A stretch of DNA of 64,000 nucleotides. Source: Mucilaginibacter agri (GTDB lineage: Bacteria; Bacteroidota; Bacteroidia; Sphingobacteriales; Sphingobacteriaceae). Where the stretch lies: contig NZ_WWEO01000043.1 in assembly GCF_009928685.1 (NCBI RefSeq), positions 1 to 64,000 on the forward strand, read 5' to 3'. Positions within the stretch are counted from its first letter, which is position 1, and each line of letters opens with the position of its first letter. Below the pieces are notes generated by a model. That model was not told the DNA's origin, did no database searches, and saw only the letters and a program-made list of their open reading frames with translations. The position numbers and the translations under genes are program-made. Positions 1 through 7,919 of the stretch are shown here, piece after piece.

Positions 1-105
1 ACAAAAACGGATATACAGAGAGCCAGTAAGGTCAGATCAACAAAGGGTTTGCTTATTCATGTTTTTGGTAAAATTGCTGCCGCTTTTATTTATCTTGTCT
101 TTTAA
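1..105 (+). CDS. C-terminal tail of a gene cut by the window edge (unknown)
   Basis: Frame 1 is open from the first base to a TAA at 103-105, giving a 34-residue tail rich in basic residues followed by a hydrophobic end (FIYLVF). It could be the C-terminus of a plus-strand protein that starts outside the window, perhaps membrane-associated. The length is too short to name a family, and chance openness of 34 codons is possible. An inverted repeat follows at 129-175. Confidence 0.4.
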   Translation, partial: TKTDIQRASKVRSTKGLLIHVFGKIAAAFIYLVF

Positions 106-128
106 CCCTTGATTCGCATTAATAACTT

Positions 129-175
129 AATAGTATTGTCACTAAGCAAAAGCATTCTTAGCAACGCAATACTAT
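129..175. repeat. Inverted repeat between the cut gene and the AlkP gene
   Basis: Arms AATAGTATTG (129-138) and CAATACTATT (166-175) are perfect complements, with a second inner pair CTAAG/CTTAG. There is no T-run after it on either strand, so it may be a hairpin in a transcript or an operator for the gene starting at 248, rather than a classical terminator. Confidence 0.5.
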
Positions 176-247
176 TTACAGACATTTAACAATCCCTTGC
201 TTGTGGATTTATATACAATGTTTAGAATTGCTAAACAACTTCACGCT

Positions 248-1330
248 ATGAAAAGATATTTAACCTTTCTGCTTTTACTTGTCGCACTTAGTGGCTTTGC
301 CCAAAAAAAGAAAACTCAAAATGTAGTATTTATTTCTATCGATGGCTTTCGCTGGGAAGAAATATTCAGAGGTGCAGACTCTGCTATTTTGAGCAATAAA
401 AAATTTCGCCGTCAGGATTCTGTCGAACTTTATAGGAAATATTGGGCTGCAACATCAAATGAACGCCGTAAAAAATTGATGCCATTTTTCTGGAGCACTC
501 TGACTACACAAGGTCAGCTTTATGGTAACCGGGATTTAGATAACAAAGTAAATGTTAAAAATAAGTATTGGTTTTCTTACCCGGGGCGCAGTGAAACAAT
601 ATGCGGCTATTATGATAGTTTGGTTAATTCTAACGAGTATCCTAATAATCCTAACATTAACGTATTTGAGTTTATCAATAAACAAAAAGGCTACGAAAAT
701 AAAGTGGTTACCATATCTGGTTGGGATGCCGTTGCAAAGATTGTAAACCGCGACCGCAATCATATGCCGCTCATTAATCCGTTTGAGAGTGTGGAAGGGC
801 CAAACCTTACCGAATCACAGAAGCTCGCTAACGAGTTGCAAAATTATCTGCCAGATTACTTTGGCAAAGGGGTTCGTTGGGATTTAAATACTTACGCCAT
901 TGCCAAAACTTATATCGCGGCTAACCATCCAAAAGTTACCTATATAGATTTTGATGACCCCGACGATCTTGCGCACGCAGGGCAATATGATTCTTACCTT
1001 GACGCTATCCATTATTTAGATACGATGATTGGCAATCTCTGGAAAATGTATCAGAACGATCCGCTCTATAAAGATAAAACCACGTTTGTGATATGCCCCG
1101 ATCACGGGCGCGGGTTGATAAATCAATGGACAGACCATGGCTCTAATACCGCACATTCAAATGAAACCTGGCTGGCTGTAATTGGTCCCGACACCCCTGT
1201 CACCGGAGAAGTGAAATCTGCCGGTCAAATCTATCAGGATCAGATTGCTCAAACTATAGCCAATTTGCTTGGATTTAATTTCGTGGCAAATCACCCGGTT
1301 GGTGCTCCAATTGTGTCAGTTTTTAAATAA
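248..1330 (+). CDS. Alkaline phosphatase superfamily protein, exported
   Basis: A 360-residue protein of the AlkP superfamily (type I phosphodiesterase/sulfatase-like fold), probably a periplasmic or surface hydrolase of phosphate esters or diesters; the substrate cannot be read. A Sec signal peptide covers residues 1-19 (hydrophobic LLLLVALSGFAQ). Metal-ligand motifs are visible in family order: IDGF near residue 32, a SYPGRSETICGYYD segment near 115 that aligns with the nucleophile region, a DFDDPDDLAHAG stretch near 235-247, PDHGRG near 283 and TDHGSN near 295. I chose the ATG at 248 because the longer frame begins with TTG at 197 and would place 17 non-signal residues before the signal peptide. 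Monocistronic; followed by hairpins at 1346 and 1394. Confidence 0.88.
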   Translation: MKRYLTFLLLLVALSGFAQKKKTQNVVFISIDGFRWEEIFRGADSAILSNKKFRRQDSVELYRKYWAATSNERRKKLMPFFWSTLTTQGQLYGNRDLDNKVNVKNKYWFSYPGRSETICGYYDSLVNSNEYPNNPNINVFEFINKQKGYENKVVTISGWDAVAKIVNRDRNHMPLINPFESVEGPNLTESQKLANELQNYLPDYFGKGVRWDLNTYAIAKTYIAANHPKVTYIDFDDPDDLAHAGQYDSYLDAIHYLDTMIGNLWKMYQNDPLYKDKTTFVICPDHGRGLINQWTDHGSNTAHSNETWLAVIGPDTPVTGEVKSAGQIYQDQIAQTIANLLGFNFVANHPVGAPIVSVFK

Positions 1331-1345
1331 AGTGAATCACCCCTA

Positions 1346-1383
1346 AACACAAAGCCTGGATATAAATGTCCAGGCGTTGTGTT
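1346..1383 (+). terminator. Hairpin after the AlkP gene
   Basis: A 15-bp stem with one mismatch (AACACAAAGCCTGGA against TCCAGGCGTTGTGTT) with an 8-nt loop begins 15 bases after the stop. It lacks an immediate T-run; the next hairpin has one. Confidence 0.6.
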
Positions 1384-1393
1384 CGACAAAGAA

Positions 1394-1418
1394 GCCCCAT
1401 GTTGGGGCCGGTTTTTGT
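1394..1418 (+). terminator. Rho-independent terminator
   Basis: Stem GCCCCA/TGGGGC with loop TGT is followed by CGGTTTTTGTTT. It lies between the convergent AlkP gene and the barrel gene and fits plus-strand termination. Confidence 0.65.
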
Positions 1419-1445
1419 TTGGTAAATAAAATGTGTAAATATCAA

Positions 1446-2027
1446 TTACTTTACGTCGCCTGCCATCTTTTTGGCTGTGCCCTTGCCGGGCAGATAAATT
1501 TGCAAGCCAAACGATAGCATTAAATTGCTCTGATAGCCTGCGCTGCCAAAGCCGCCTACGCCGTTGTATTTAAATAAAGTTTCGATGCCGATATTGGGTG
1601 TAACAAAATAAGCGAAGCCAGGGCCAACACTAAAATCGATGCCGTTGGTATTGCCACCGCCGTTGCTGGCATTTAGTCCGCCGAAGCCGACGGTACCTTC
1701 AGCAAAAAAGCGCCCGTGCTGTATAATGGCTACGTCAGACCCTGTGTAGTACCGGCCTAATGCACCCACCCCATAATTAATAATGGTGTTACTGTTATGC
1801 GCGCTCTGTACGCCAAAGTTTAAATATCCGCCCAGGGCTACATTGTCCTGTACAAACCACGCTGCCTTGGGTGATATGCTAAGGCTAAAAACCTTTGCGT
1901 TATCTAAGCCAAGGTTTATGTTGGCAAAGTTTGCACCAACAAATACATTGCCCTGCTGGATCTGCGCCCTGGCAGAGAGCCCGAAAGCAAACAATGCAAT
2001 AAGATTAAGGATTAAAAGTTTTTTCAT
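1446..2027 (-). CDS. Small outer-membrane beta-barrel protein
   Basis: A 193-residue protein with a signal peptide (about residues 1-21, ending ARA-Q) followed by alternating hydrophobic/polar strands with glycine-rich turns, such as VALGGYLNFGVQS, ALGRYYTG and LFKYNGVGGFGSAGY, ending in a strand with aromatic residues. This is the appearance of the OmpW/OmpX-like porin-family barrels (Outer membrane protein beta-barrel domain) common in Bacteroidota. The last residues (GKGTAKKMAGDVK) extend past the final strand. Function unknown; structural or adhesion roles are known for the fold. It stands alone, with a candidate -7 box at 2177-2184 far upstream. A weak paralog in style only is the protein at 51780-52313. 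Confidence 0.82.
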   Translation of the reverse strand: MKKLLILNLIALFAFGLSARAQIQQGNVFVGANFANINLGLDNAKVFSLSISPKAAWFVQDNVALGGYLNFGVQSAHNSNTIINYGVGALGRYYTGSDVAIIQHGRFFAEGTVGFGGLNASNGGGNTNGIDFSVGPGFAYFVTPNIGIETLFKYNGVGGFGSAGYQSNLMLSFGLQIYLPGKGTAKKMAGDVK

Positions 2028-2176
2028 AGCTGTAAGATTTAATTAAATTATAAATGAAAAATAGATTCAACTTTTAGGGCTTTTGCGGAGGCGTTTGCTT
2101 GAGATAGTTGCGGCTAATTAATTGGACGGAAACGCCAATTACAAATATCCGGTTCACAGATATTTTGGGATATGTG

Positions 2177-2184
2177 CAAATATA
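2177..2184 (-). promoter_or_regulatory. Candidate -7 box for the barrel gene
   Basis: TATATTTG on the minus strand matches TAnnTTTG. No clear TTG lies 19-20 bases upstream, and the leader would be about 145 nt, so this is only a candidate. Confidence 0.3.
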
Positions 2185-2220
2185 TCTGCGTATTGTTGAA
2201 ATGCGGTAAAATTTAACTTC

Positions 2221-2252
2221 AATGCGTTTCATCTTTTAAAGTGAAACGCATT
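2221..2252. repeat. Perfect 11-bp inverted repeat in the 2028-2416 spacer
   Basis: AATGCGTTTCA (2221-2231) and TGAAACGCATT (2242-2252) are perfect complements around a 10-base AT-rich spacer. A second AAAGTGAAAC-like half follows near 2286. It lies about 200 bases upstream of the barrel gene and could be a regulator site; nothing else was seen in this 389-base spacer except the terminator at 2366. Confidence 0.5.
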
Positions 2253-2365
2253 GTGATTTGCAACAAAACGAATCGGATATTTTGAAAAGTGAAACAGATT
2301 ATGTTTTTCTCTGGCATTTGGCGATGCAGAATTATTGCTGGTGAATATGCCGGGTTTAATAAAAA

Positions 2366-2397
2366 AAGCCTCCCAGGTTTACCTGAGAGGCTTTTCG
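2366..2397 (-). terminator. Terminator of the M48/unknown operon
   Basis: AGCCTCCCAGGT and ACCTGAGAGGCT form a 12-bp stem with one G-U wobble on the minus-strand RNA, followed by seven T residues. Same AAAAAGCCTC...GAGGC family as 15353, 16594 and 19463. Confidence 0.8.
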
Positions 2398-2416
2398 AAA
2401 TTGAAGTTAATTACTT

Positions 2417-3946
2417 TTAGTTGTTGAGTTTAATTAAATTCATTTCTAATTTCTTATCCTTTTTAAAGTAATTCATTTGGAGTACATGGCCCGACTTGGC
2501 TGGTAAAAATCTCGAAAGGGTGGCTTTTTCGTCCTTAATTGGTAGTTTATCCGTAGTAAGCGTCCCATTCTTGTATTTTATCTGGCCAAAATTATCGGTG
2601 CTTTTCGAGGCGTCATCAATTTTGCCATGATCAACAAAACTAAACGCAATTTCAGAATTGTCGCTGTTTTGTGTAGTAAACATGTAGTCCATTAAGCCTA
2701 ATCCATTAGCCCACGAAGCCAGATAATAGGCTGGAAAAAAACCGGAGTACGAAGGGAATGGCGCAGTTGAGGTCATTGCTTTAGGAATTTCTGTTGCGGT
2801 TTTAATATTCCCTTCCAGGTCATATTCCAAAACTACCATGTTTTCTAATTTAAGCTTTATAGGTCCTCCTCCCACTAATGATAGCGCAATTCCGCCTGCA
2901 TCAGCTGCCTTTTTAAATTTCTCTGCAATAATCAAATTGGTGTTTCTGTTTGAGCGGATTATATTGTGGAAATACAAATAATACCCACCGGTAAGCTGGT
3001 GGTTCTCTATCGGTAAATATTTACCAAAAGACTCATCAAAAGTTTTAAAGCTGCTTTTTAAAACTTTTCCGGTTCGGTCCATTTGTATAAAAGCTAACCC
3101 TTCAGGAGCCGAAGTGTATGTTTTCTCACTTAAGTAATTAAGACCTATAATAGTTATTTTTCCGTCTTCAAGTATTGCATTAATCGGTACAACATGGTTT
3201 TCGCCAAAAGTTGTTGATACATCAAAAAGCTTGCTGCCATTTTTTGTGTTATATGCCGCAATAGACTGCGCTGTTTTTAAACTGTAAAGGCCTTTATCAA
3301 TTCTTGTTATTCCTGTAAGAATCATTTCGTCGTCGCCTGTTAAAAACTTGGGTACTACAGCTTTTGATTTAGCTTCTGGCTCATAAGTTTGTTGCCACGA
3401 AGCCTGGCTGTTATTATTGATGTAGGTAATTACAAACGAGTTGTTGGGGTCGTTAAATGTGTAATTACAAAAGCCAGCATTACCAACAGTATAAATATCG
3501 GCGCCCACAATTTGGCCAAAAGTTTGGTAGGTATTGCTGTTAGTATTGTAATTGGTTTTTAATGTGTTTGCAGCTATTTCTTTAGCTTGTTGGTCGTATA
3601 CCCTTAGTTCTATTGTTTTCTCTTTTTCGTCGTAAAATTTAAAGCAAAAGTTAGTGCCATCAAACCCACTGGTAAGCAACGACCAGCTTTTAGGCCCTGT
3701 AATATCGCCTGTACCAATTGGATTTAAATTCTCATCCAGCAGATTCAGCCTGAATAAGATTGTTTTTCTGTCCACCTTATCAAACTCATAGAAAGTGTAA
3801 TAACCTTTTATAACGTTGTTTTTTTTAATACTTCCGAAGTCTTTTACAGTTACATCTTTTACTTTGTCGAAAACCTTGGTAACGTTTTGGGCAGATCCTC
3901 TTATACTCAAAAATAAAAGAGCAGTAGCAAGTAGTCGTAGTTTCAT
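2417..3946 (-). CDS. Secreted protein of unknown function, paired with an M48 peptidase
   Basis: A 509-residue protein with a clear signal peptide (residues 1-19, LLATALLFLSIRGSAQ). After it come many beta-strand-like segments with charged turns, for example VIKGYYTFYEFDKVDRKT near the start and a tail rich in Lys. I do not recognise a catalytic motif; by memory it resembles a Bacteroidota family of secreted unknowns (possibly DUF6770), which I cannot verify. It may be a propeller-like periplasmic or surface protein. It starts 5 bases after the stop of the M48 metallopeptidase gene, so the two are almost surely co-transcribed and may act together. Start ATG at 3946 is supported by the signal peptide directly behind it. 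Confidence 0.8.
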   Translation of the reverse strand: MKLRLLATALLFLSIRGSAQNVTKVFDKVKDVTVKDFGSIKKNNVIKGYYTFYEFDKVDRKTILFRLNLLDENLNPIGTGDITGPKSWSLLTSGFDGTNFCFKFYDEKEKTIELRVYDQQAKEIAANTLKTNYNTNSNTYQTFGQIVGADIYTVGNAGFCNYTFNDPNNSFVITYINNNSQASWQQTYEPEAKSKAVVPKFLTGDDEMILTGITRIDKGLYSLKTAQSIAAYNTKNGSKLFDVSTTFGENHVVPINAILEDGKITIIGLNYLSEKTYTSAPEGLAFIQMDRTGKVLKSSFKTFDESFGKYLPIENHQLTGGYYLYFHNIIRSNRNTNLIIAEKFKKAADAGGIALSLVGGGPIKLKLENMVVLEYDLEGNIKTATEIPKAMTSTAPFPSYSGFFPAYYLASWANGLGLMDYMFTTQNSDNSEIAFSFVDHGKIDDASKSTDNFGQIKYKNGTLTTDKLPIKDEKATLSRFLPAKSGHVLQMNYFKKDKKLEMNLIKLNN

Positions 3947-3951
3947 TTTAC

Positions 3952-5322
3952 TTAATGGTTGTTAATTGTGTTTAGGGCTTCGGTAGAAGCATTAATTAAT
4001 AGTTTATTGTTGTTAAAGTATCTGGTTGCGATGTCTGCCATTTGCCACGAACTTAAATTGTCCAATAGTTTTAACAGCGTTGTGTATTGGTCATTCTTAT
4101 CGTCGGTATTATATTGATTTTCTGCCACCTGGTGAAGGGTGTGTGCCTTCATATGTTTACTTAAACTGACCATGGTGGTAAACAACTCAGCAGTGATAAA
4201 AGCGTTTTGGGGATAGTATGCGCTGGCTTGTATGAGTTGAAAGAGGTACATGCTGAGATGATTTTGATCTTTAGAATAAAGTGCCGCATTAAGGCAAGCC
4301 ATTTTCTTGATCTCATTTAATTGTGAGTTATTGGCAAAAAGGTAGTCCTTTCCTGATTTAGGACTTTGGGCAAAAAAATTTTGCATCCATACTTTTCGTT
4401 GTGCACAATCGGGATGTGTTTGTAAGGAATCTGATCGTTCTTTGCTGAGTTGATTCCCAAAACCGAGAGGTTTGTCGGGGGGCGAAAGTTCGGCATCGAG
4501 ATCAATGCTTTCTCGCTTAAAAAAGGTACTGATGTTTATCGCCGCCACATTTTTATCGGCAGAGTCTAGGAGGTCAAAAATACCGGAAACATTTTGCCCA
4601 TTATATTCTGTATGCGAAAATAGGATCATTGCTAATGAGTCAGCGGCCTTTTCTTGTTCACGATCATGCCTCCTTTCATCAAAAATTGTGTTAAGCATCA
4701 AACTCTCCAGCTTCTCTTTTTGATTATATCCGTTCTTCTGGATAGCCTTGATTTGTCTTAAAAGTTCGGGCGAACTAAGCTTACTTAATTGTTTAAGAAT
4801 AGCTGTGTTGACGTGATTTAGAATACAATGTCCCAGTTCATGGCAAAGAACCATAGCCAACTGGCTTTCATTTTCCACAATGCTTACCAGTCCCAGGTTA
4901 CATACCACCGTTCCGTCCTCGTAACTGTAGGCGTTAACTACCGATGATCTGTCGACGAAGAAGTGATAATGGCTTTTATCCAGATGATTCTCCCGGATGA
5001 TATGATCGATTATAGACTGCAGATATGGCCAGGCTTGATTGTCAAATAAAAAGCCCCTTTCATTGTATTTTCTTTCGAGCTCTTTGTTTTTCCTCTCAAT
5101 TATTGCCAAATATTGTTTCCGAAACTTGTTATCCAGTAAATGACCATTCGCTGCTGTATTTGAATCTAAAAAAAGATGATAACCAGAAAAGCCAAGAGAT
5201 GTGTAAACGTTATTTTGAGCAGAAACTTTGGCGGAGCATAGTACTAGGAATGAAAACAGAAAAGTATAGCTAATAAGTAGCCGATTCCCGAACGATGTAA
5301 AATAAAAAGAGTGACAGGTCAA
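3952..5322 (-). CDS. M48-family zinc metallopeptidase, exported
   Basis: A 456-residue M48-type peptidase (BepA/Oma1-like family; periplasmic members degrade misfolded outer-membrane proteins). The zinc motif HELGH is at about residues 160-164 and the third-ligand motif EKAAD at about 226-230. A signal sequence (LLISYTFLFSFLVLCSAKVSAQ) follows a short basic lead. No ATG exists between the upstream in-frame stop and the signal sequence; the only conventional start is TTG at 5322, so non-ATG initiation is likely. The C-terminal 200 residues are helical and may be a repeat-like substrate-binding region, but no clear TPR could be confirmed. It leads a two-gene operon with the unknown protein at 2417-3946, 5 bases apart. 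Confidence 0.85.
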   Translation of the reverse strand: MTCHSFYFTSFGNRLLISYTFLFSFLVLCSAKVSAQNNVYTSLGFSGYHLFLDSNTAANGHLLDNKFRKQYLAIIERKNKELERKYNERGFLFDNQAWPYLQSIIDHIIRENHLDKSHYHFFVDRSSVVNAYSYEDGTVVCNLGLVSIVENESQLAMVLCHELGHCILNHVNTAILKQLSKLSSPELLRQIKAIQKNGYNQKEKLESLMLNTIFDERRHDREQEKAADSLAMILFSHTEYNGQNVSGIFDLLDSADKNVAAINISTFFKRESIDLDAELSPPDKPLGFGNQLSKERSDSLQTHPDCAQRKVWMQNFFAQSPKSGKDYLFANNSQLNEIKKMACLNAALYSKDQNHLSMYLFQLIQASAYYPQNAFITAELFTTMVSLSKHMKAHTLHQVAENQYNTDDKNDQYTTLLKLLDNLSSWQMADIATRYFNNNKLLINASTEALNTINNH

Positions 5323-5475
5323 GTTAAATAGAGGTATCTATCTTAATATATTAAAACTATTGGCGTTATACGCATATTGCAGATAGAAAGATGCAAAAAA
5401 AGAATACCGGCATCCTCCTATAAGAAACATTAGACAGTGATAGCAGAATGGTTATAACGTTGGTCTTTATTTGGC

Positions 5476-6036
5476 TTAAACCCTGGGTGCGGTCGGCTCG
5501 TAGTATTGAACTATCGCGCCCGAAGCAAATTCTTTTGTTTTTAAGAGTTTTAAATCAACTCTGTTCGCCATATTTTTAAATAACGGCAACCCGCTTCCTA
5601 AAATAATTGGATGCACGCAGATCTGGTATTCGTCAACTAAGCCAAGATTTATAAACTCTGCTATTAAACCGGGGCTGCCCGCAAAAAGGTTGTTGCCGGC
5701 TTGTTGCTTCAGTTCTAAAATATCATCTTTAATCACTTCGTGTTTTAATACAGAATTTTTCCAGTCGACACTTTTTAACGTACGCGAAAAAACGATTTTC
5801 TGAATATCATCTATAAGTACAGCAAACTCGTCAACTGCTTTATTGCCGGTGGGGTGTTCTACAATAGCCGGCCAGTAACTCTCCATTAACTGGTAGGTTG
5901 TTCTGCCGTATAAAAGGGCGCCTGCATTACTTAATAATTCGTTGTAGTGCTTGTGTAGTTCTTCATCTGCAACTGACGCTGTATGATCGCAGAAGCCGTC
6001 GAGCGTCATGTTGATTGCTGCAATTAGTTTCCTCAT
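5476..6036 (-). CDS. Dihydrofolate reductase family protein (RibD C-terminal domain)
   Basis: A 186-residue single-domain protein of the YyaP/RibD_C type: it opens MRKLIAAINMTLDGFCDH, carries LLYGRTTYQLMESYWP near residues 40-55 and ends with LGSGLPLFKNM and a hydrophobic strand, all typical for this NADPH-binding fold. These proteins resemble DHFR, but most members have no proven activity. It lies 22 bases downstream of the small gene at 6059-6376 and is probably co-transcribed with it. A paralog with the same architecture is at 22206-22772. Confidence 0.9.
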   Translation of the reverse strand: MRKLIAAINMTLDGFCDHTASVADEELHKHYNELLSNAGALLYGRTTYQLMESYWPAIVEHPTGNKAVDEFAVLIDDIQKIVFSRTLKSVDWKNSVLKHEVIKDDILELKQQAGNNLFAGSPGLIAEFINLGLVDEYQICVHPIILGSGLPLFKNMANRVDLKLLKTKEFASGAIVQYYEPTAPRV

Positions 6037-6058
6037 AATTTTTCAGATTAAACGAGCG

Positions 6059-6376
6059 TCAACTGATTACCCATTCCGAATCGCTCATGAAAAAGTTGAT
6101 CAGTCGCTTTAAGAACGACTTTATCTTGTCGCCAAGGGTTTTAAGTTGGGGTGTTGCTGGCGGTGAAGTGTTCGGCTCGTCATTGCGCGGGGGCAATTCC
6201 GCATCTTCCATTTCCTTTAATACAAACTGGCGAACCATCGGATCACGGTTGATAATTTCATCCATTTCCGCTAACTCTCTTAGGGTGCACTCACCTTCCA
6301 TGCGTTTTTTCCAGAGCACTTCAAACCGCTCTTGCGACATGGTACGCCTGATGATAAACCTCTTGTTGGAATCCAT
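6059..6376 (-). CDS. Small protein with an anti-sigma-like N-terminal segment
   Basis: A 105-residue protein. Residues 13-50 (MSQERFEVLWKKRMEGECT and the following LRELAEMDEIINRDP) resemble the N-terminal helical segment of FecR-type anti-sigma factors, which bind ECF sigma factors, but no FecR domain follows. The middle is proline-rich (PNTSPPATPQ) and the C-terminus is an amphipathic basic helix (KIKSFLKRLINFFM). A second possible start is the ATG at 6340. No sigma gene is adjacent. Function unknown; the anti-sigma link is inference. Confidence 0.65.
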   Translation of the reverse strand: MDSNKRFIIRRTMSQERFEVLWKKRMEGECTLRELAEMDEIINRDPMVRQFVLKEMEDAELPPRNDEPNTSPPATPQLKTLGDKIKSFLKRLINFFMSDSEWVIS

Positions 6377-6561
6377 GGCATTTGATTTGGCTTAACATGC
6401 GTCAAATCAGGTGCCATATTTTTATTGTATTGGTAGTCAAATAATTACGATATTGTATAAGTAAAGTTTGATCGTTTTTGAAACAGTGGGTGTTCGGGGT
6501 TGATACATAATTTAAAACACCCCGCCAGGGAATAAACTTGCGCTGAAACACAGTGGGTTGC

Positions 6562-6570
6562 GGGGGGGGG
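6562..6570 (+). repeat. Homopolymer tract of nine G
   Basis: G9 lies 38 bases upstream of the ATG at 6609, inside the probable promoter region. Such tracts can slip during replication. Confidence 0.7.
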
Positions 6571-6608
6571 CTGAATCGTAATTATAAATAATCATAAAAA
6601 TAAAAATC

Positions 6609-7028
6609 ATGGAACTTAAACTTATCCGTTCGGTGTTTAAACCCGACTGTACTTTGGGAAAAATGTTTTTAAATGATGCGTTTTATGCCTTTACATGCGA
6701 AGACACCGTAAGGAACTTAATGCCCGATGGCAGCGGCAAAATTAAAAACAGAACCGCTATTGATTATGGCCGCTATGAAGTGGTTTTGAGCTTTAGCAAT
6801 CATTTTCAGAAATATTTGCCACTACTTTTGAATGTTAAATTTTTTGAAGGGATCAGAATTCATGGAGGTAATACCGCAGCCGATTCGGAAGGCTGTATTC
6901 TTGTAGGGGCCGAAAGCGATATGCAAACCAAAATTTGGAATTGCGCCAGCAAGGTGGCAAATCTGGTGGCAACACTTAAAGGTATTGAGAAGAAAGAGAA
7001 GATGTTTATCACGATAACGCATGAATAA
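6609..7028 (+). CDS. DUF5675 family protein
   Basis: A 139-residue cytoplasmic protein. The pattern MELKLIRSVF..DCTLGKMFLND near the start, ALTCEDTVR-like segment (residues 26-38), GRYEVVLSFSNHFQKYLP in the middle and FEGIRIHGGNTAADSEGCILVG near 78-100 match the DUF5675 family as I know it. The HGGN...SEGCI arrangement is reminiscent of a His/Cys active-site pair as in LD-transpeptidases, but no activity is established. Stands alone; no promoter with both boxes was found, and a G9 tract lies just upstream. Confidence 0.85.
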   Translation: MELKLIRSVFKPDCTLGKMFLNDAFYAFTCEDTVRNLMPDGSGKIKNRTAIDYGRYEVVLSFSNHFQKYLPLLLNVKFFEGIRIHGGNTAADSEGCILVGAESDMQTKIWNCASKVANLVATLKGIEKKEKMFITITHE

Positions 7029-7091
7029 GGTATAGCCTAAAAAACACCTTTTATCGTTTTGCTGTCCAAAGTTTCGAGGCTTTGGGAGATT

Positions 7092-7099
7092 TATATTTG
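7092..7099 (+). promoter_or_regulatory. -7 box for the DUF1080 lipoprotein gene
   Basis: TATATTTG matches TAnnTTTG; it would give a leader of about 85 nt before the ATG at 7190. No good -33 element was seen. Confidence 0.4.
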
Positions 7100-7189
7100 T
7101 TATGCCCCTATGTTGCTCATTTCTTTTTCATTTATATCTTTACAATACTGCATAACCAATGCAAACCTCAAAACCACTTGATAGCCAAT

Positions 7190-7909
7190 ATGTCGACATT
7201 TAAGAAATTAGCCGCTTTATGCTTGCTGTCCCTTTTGTTTGGTGCTTGCCAAAATGAAGCTTCGAAGGAAAATCAATTAACCGAGAAAGAAAAAAGCGAA
7301 AAGTGGAAGCTTTTGTTCGATGGAACCTCGACAGCCGGATGGCACTTATATAACGTTGGTAATATTGGTAACACCTGGTTAGTAAAAGATGGCACTTTAT
7401 ATTGTAATCCCGATATCAACATCGATCACGGCGACCTCGTGTCTGATGACTCGTTTACTAATTACGATCTTGTTTTCGATTGGCAGATACCGGAAACCGG
7501 GAATAGCGGAGTGTTTGTAAATGTTTTGGAGCGTAAAGATATTCCTACAGCCTGGGCATCGGGGCCAGAGTATCAATTGCTTGGTGATAAGCATCAGGAC
7601 GCATCAATTCCGAGTAAAGTATCGGGGTGCCTTTTTGCCTTTGGCCCGCAATTACATCCAGCCAAAAACAAGCCGAACGGCGAATGGAATCATTCCGAAA
7701 TTATACAAAAAAACGGTAAGCTATCATTCTATTTAAATGGTACACTTACCGCCGAACAAGATCTAAAAGCCCCCGAATGGGCTGATAAAATTAAGAACAG
7801 CCATTTCAAAGCCTATCCAGAATATGGCCAATATAGCTATGGCCGAATAGCTTTACAGGATTGGACCAAGGGTGTTTCTTTTAGGAATATCAAGATTCGG
7901 GAACTGTAA
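7190..7909 (+). CDS. DUF1080 (3-keto-disaccharide hydrolase-like) lipoprotein
   Basis: A 239-residue lipoprotein: lipobox LFGAC puts the acylated cysteine at residue 20. The DUF1080 hallmarks are present: KLLFDGTSTAGWHLY near residue 41, GTLYC, the central DWQIPETGNSGVFV segment, a GPEYQLL motif and WNHSEII with NGKLSFYLNG near the C-terminal half. The family has a concanavalin-like sandwich fold; members include glycoside-related 3-ketodisaccharide hydrolases, so a sugar role at the outer or inner membrane is likely. I chose ATG 7190 rather than the frame start at 7082 because the lipoprotein signal begins there and the -7 box lies after 7082. A second DUF1080 protein is at 30091-30951. Confidence 0.93.
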   Translation: MSTFKKLAALCLLSLLFGACQNEASKENQLTEKEKSEKWKLLFDGTSTAGWHLYNVGNIGNTWLVKDGTLYCNPDINIDHGDLVSDDSFTNYDLVFDWQIPETGNSGVFVNVLERKDIPTAWASGPEYQLLGDKHQDASIPSKVSGCLFAFGPQLHPAKNKPNGEWNHSEIIQKNGKLSFYLNGTLTAEQDLKAPEWADKIKNSHFKAYPEYGQYSYGRIALQDWTKGVSFRNIKIREL

Positions 7910-7919
7910 CGCAGATGGC

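Noticed and set aside
197..247. Extension of the AlkP protein to a TTG start at 197
   Set aside because: It would place 17 unrelated residues before a good signal peptide; ATG 248 explains the protein better.
6609..7028. Prophage remnant suggested by the DUF5675 gene
   Set aside because: Such genes occur in phages, but no other phage gene, integrase or attachment site is near.
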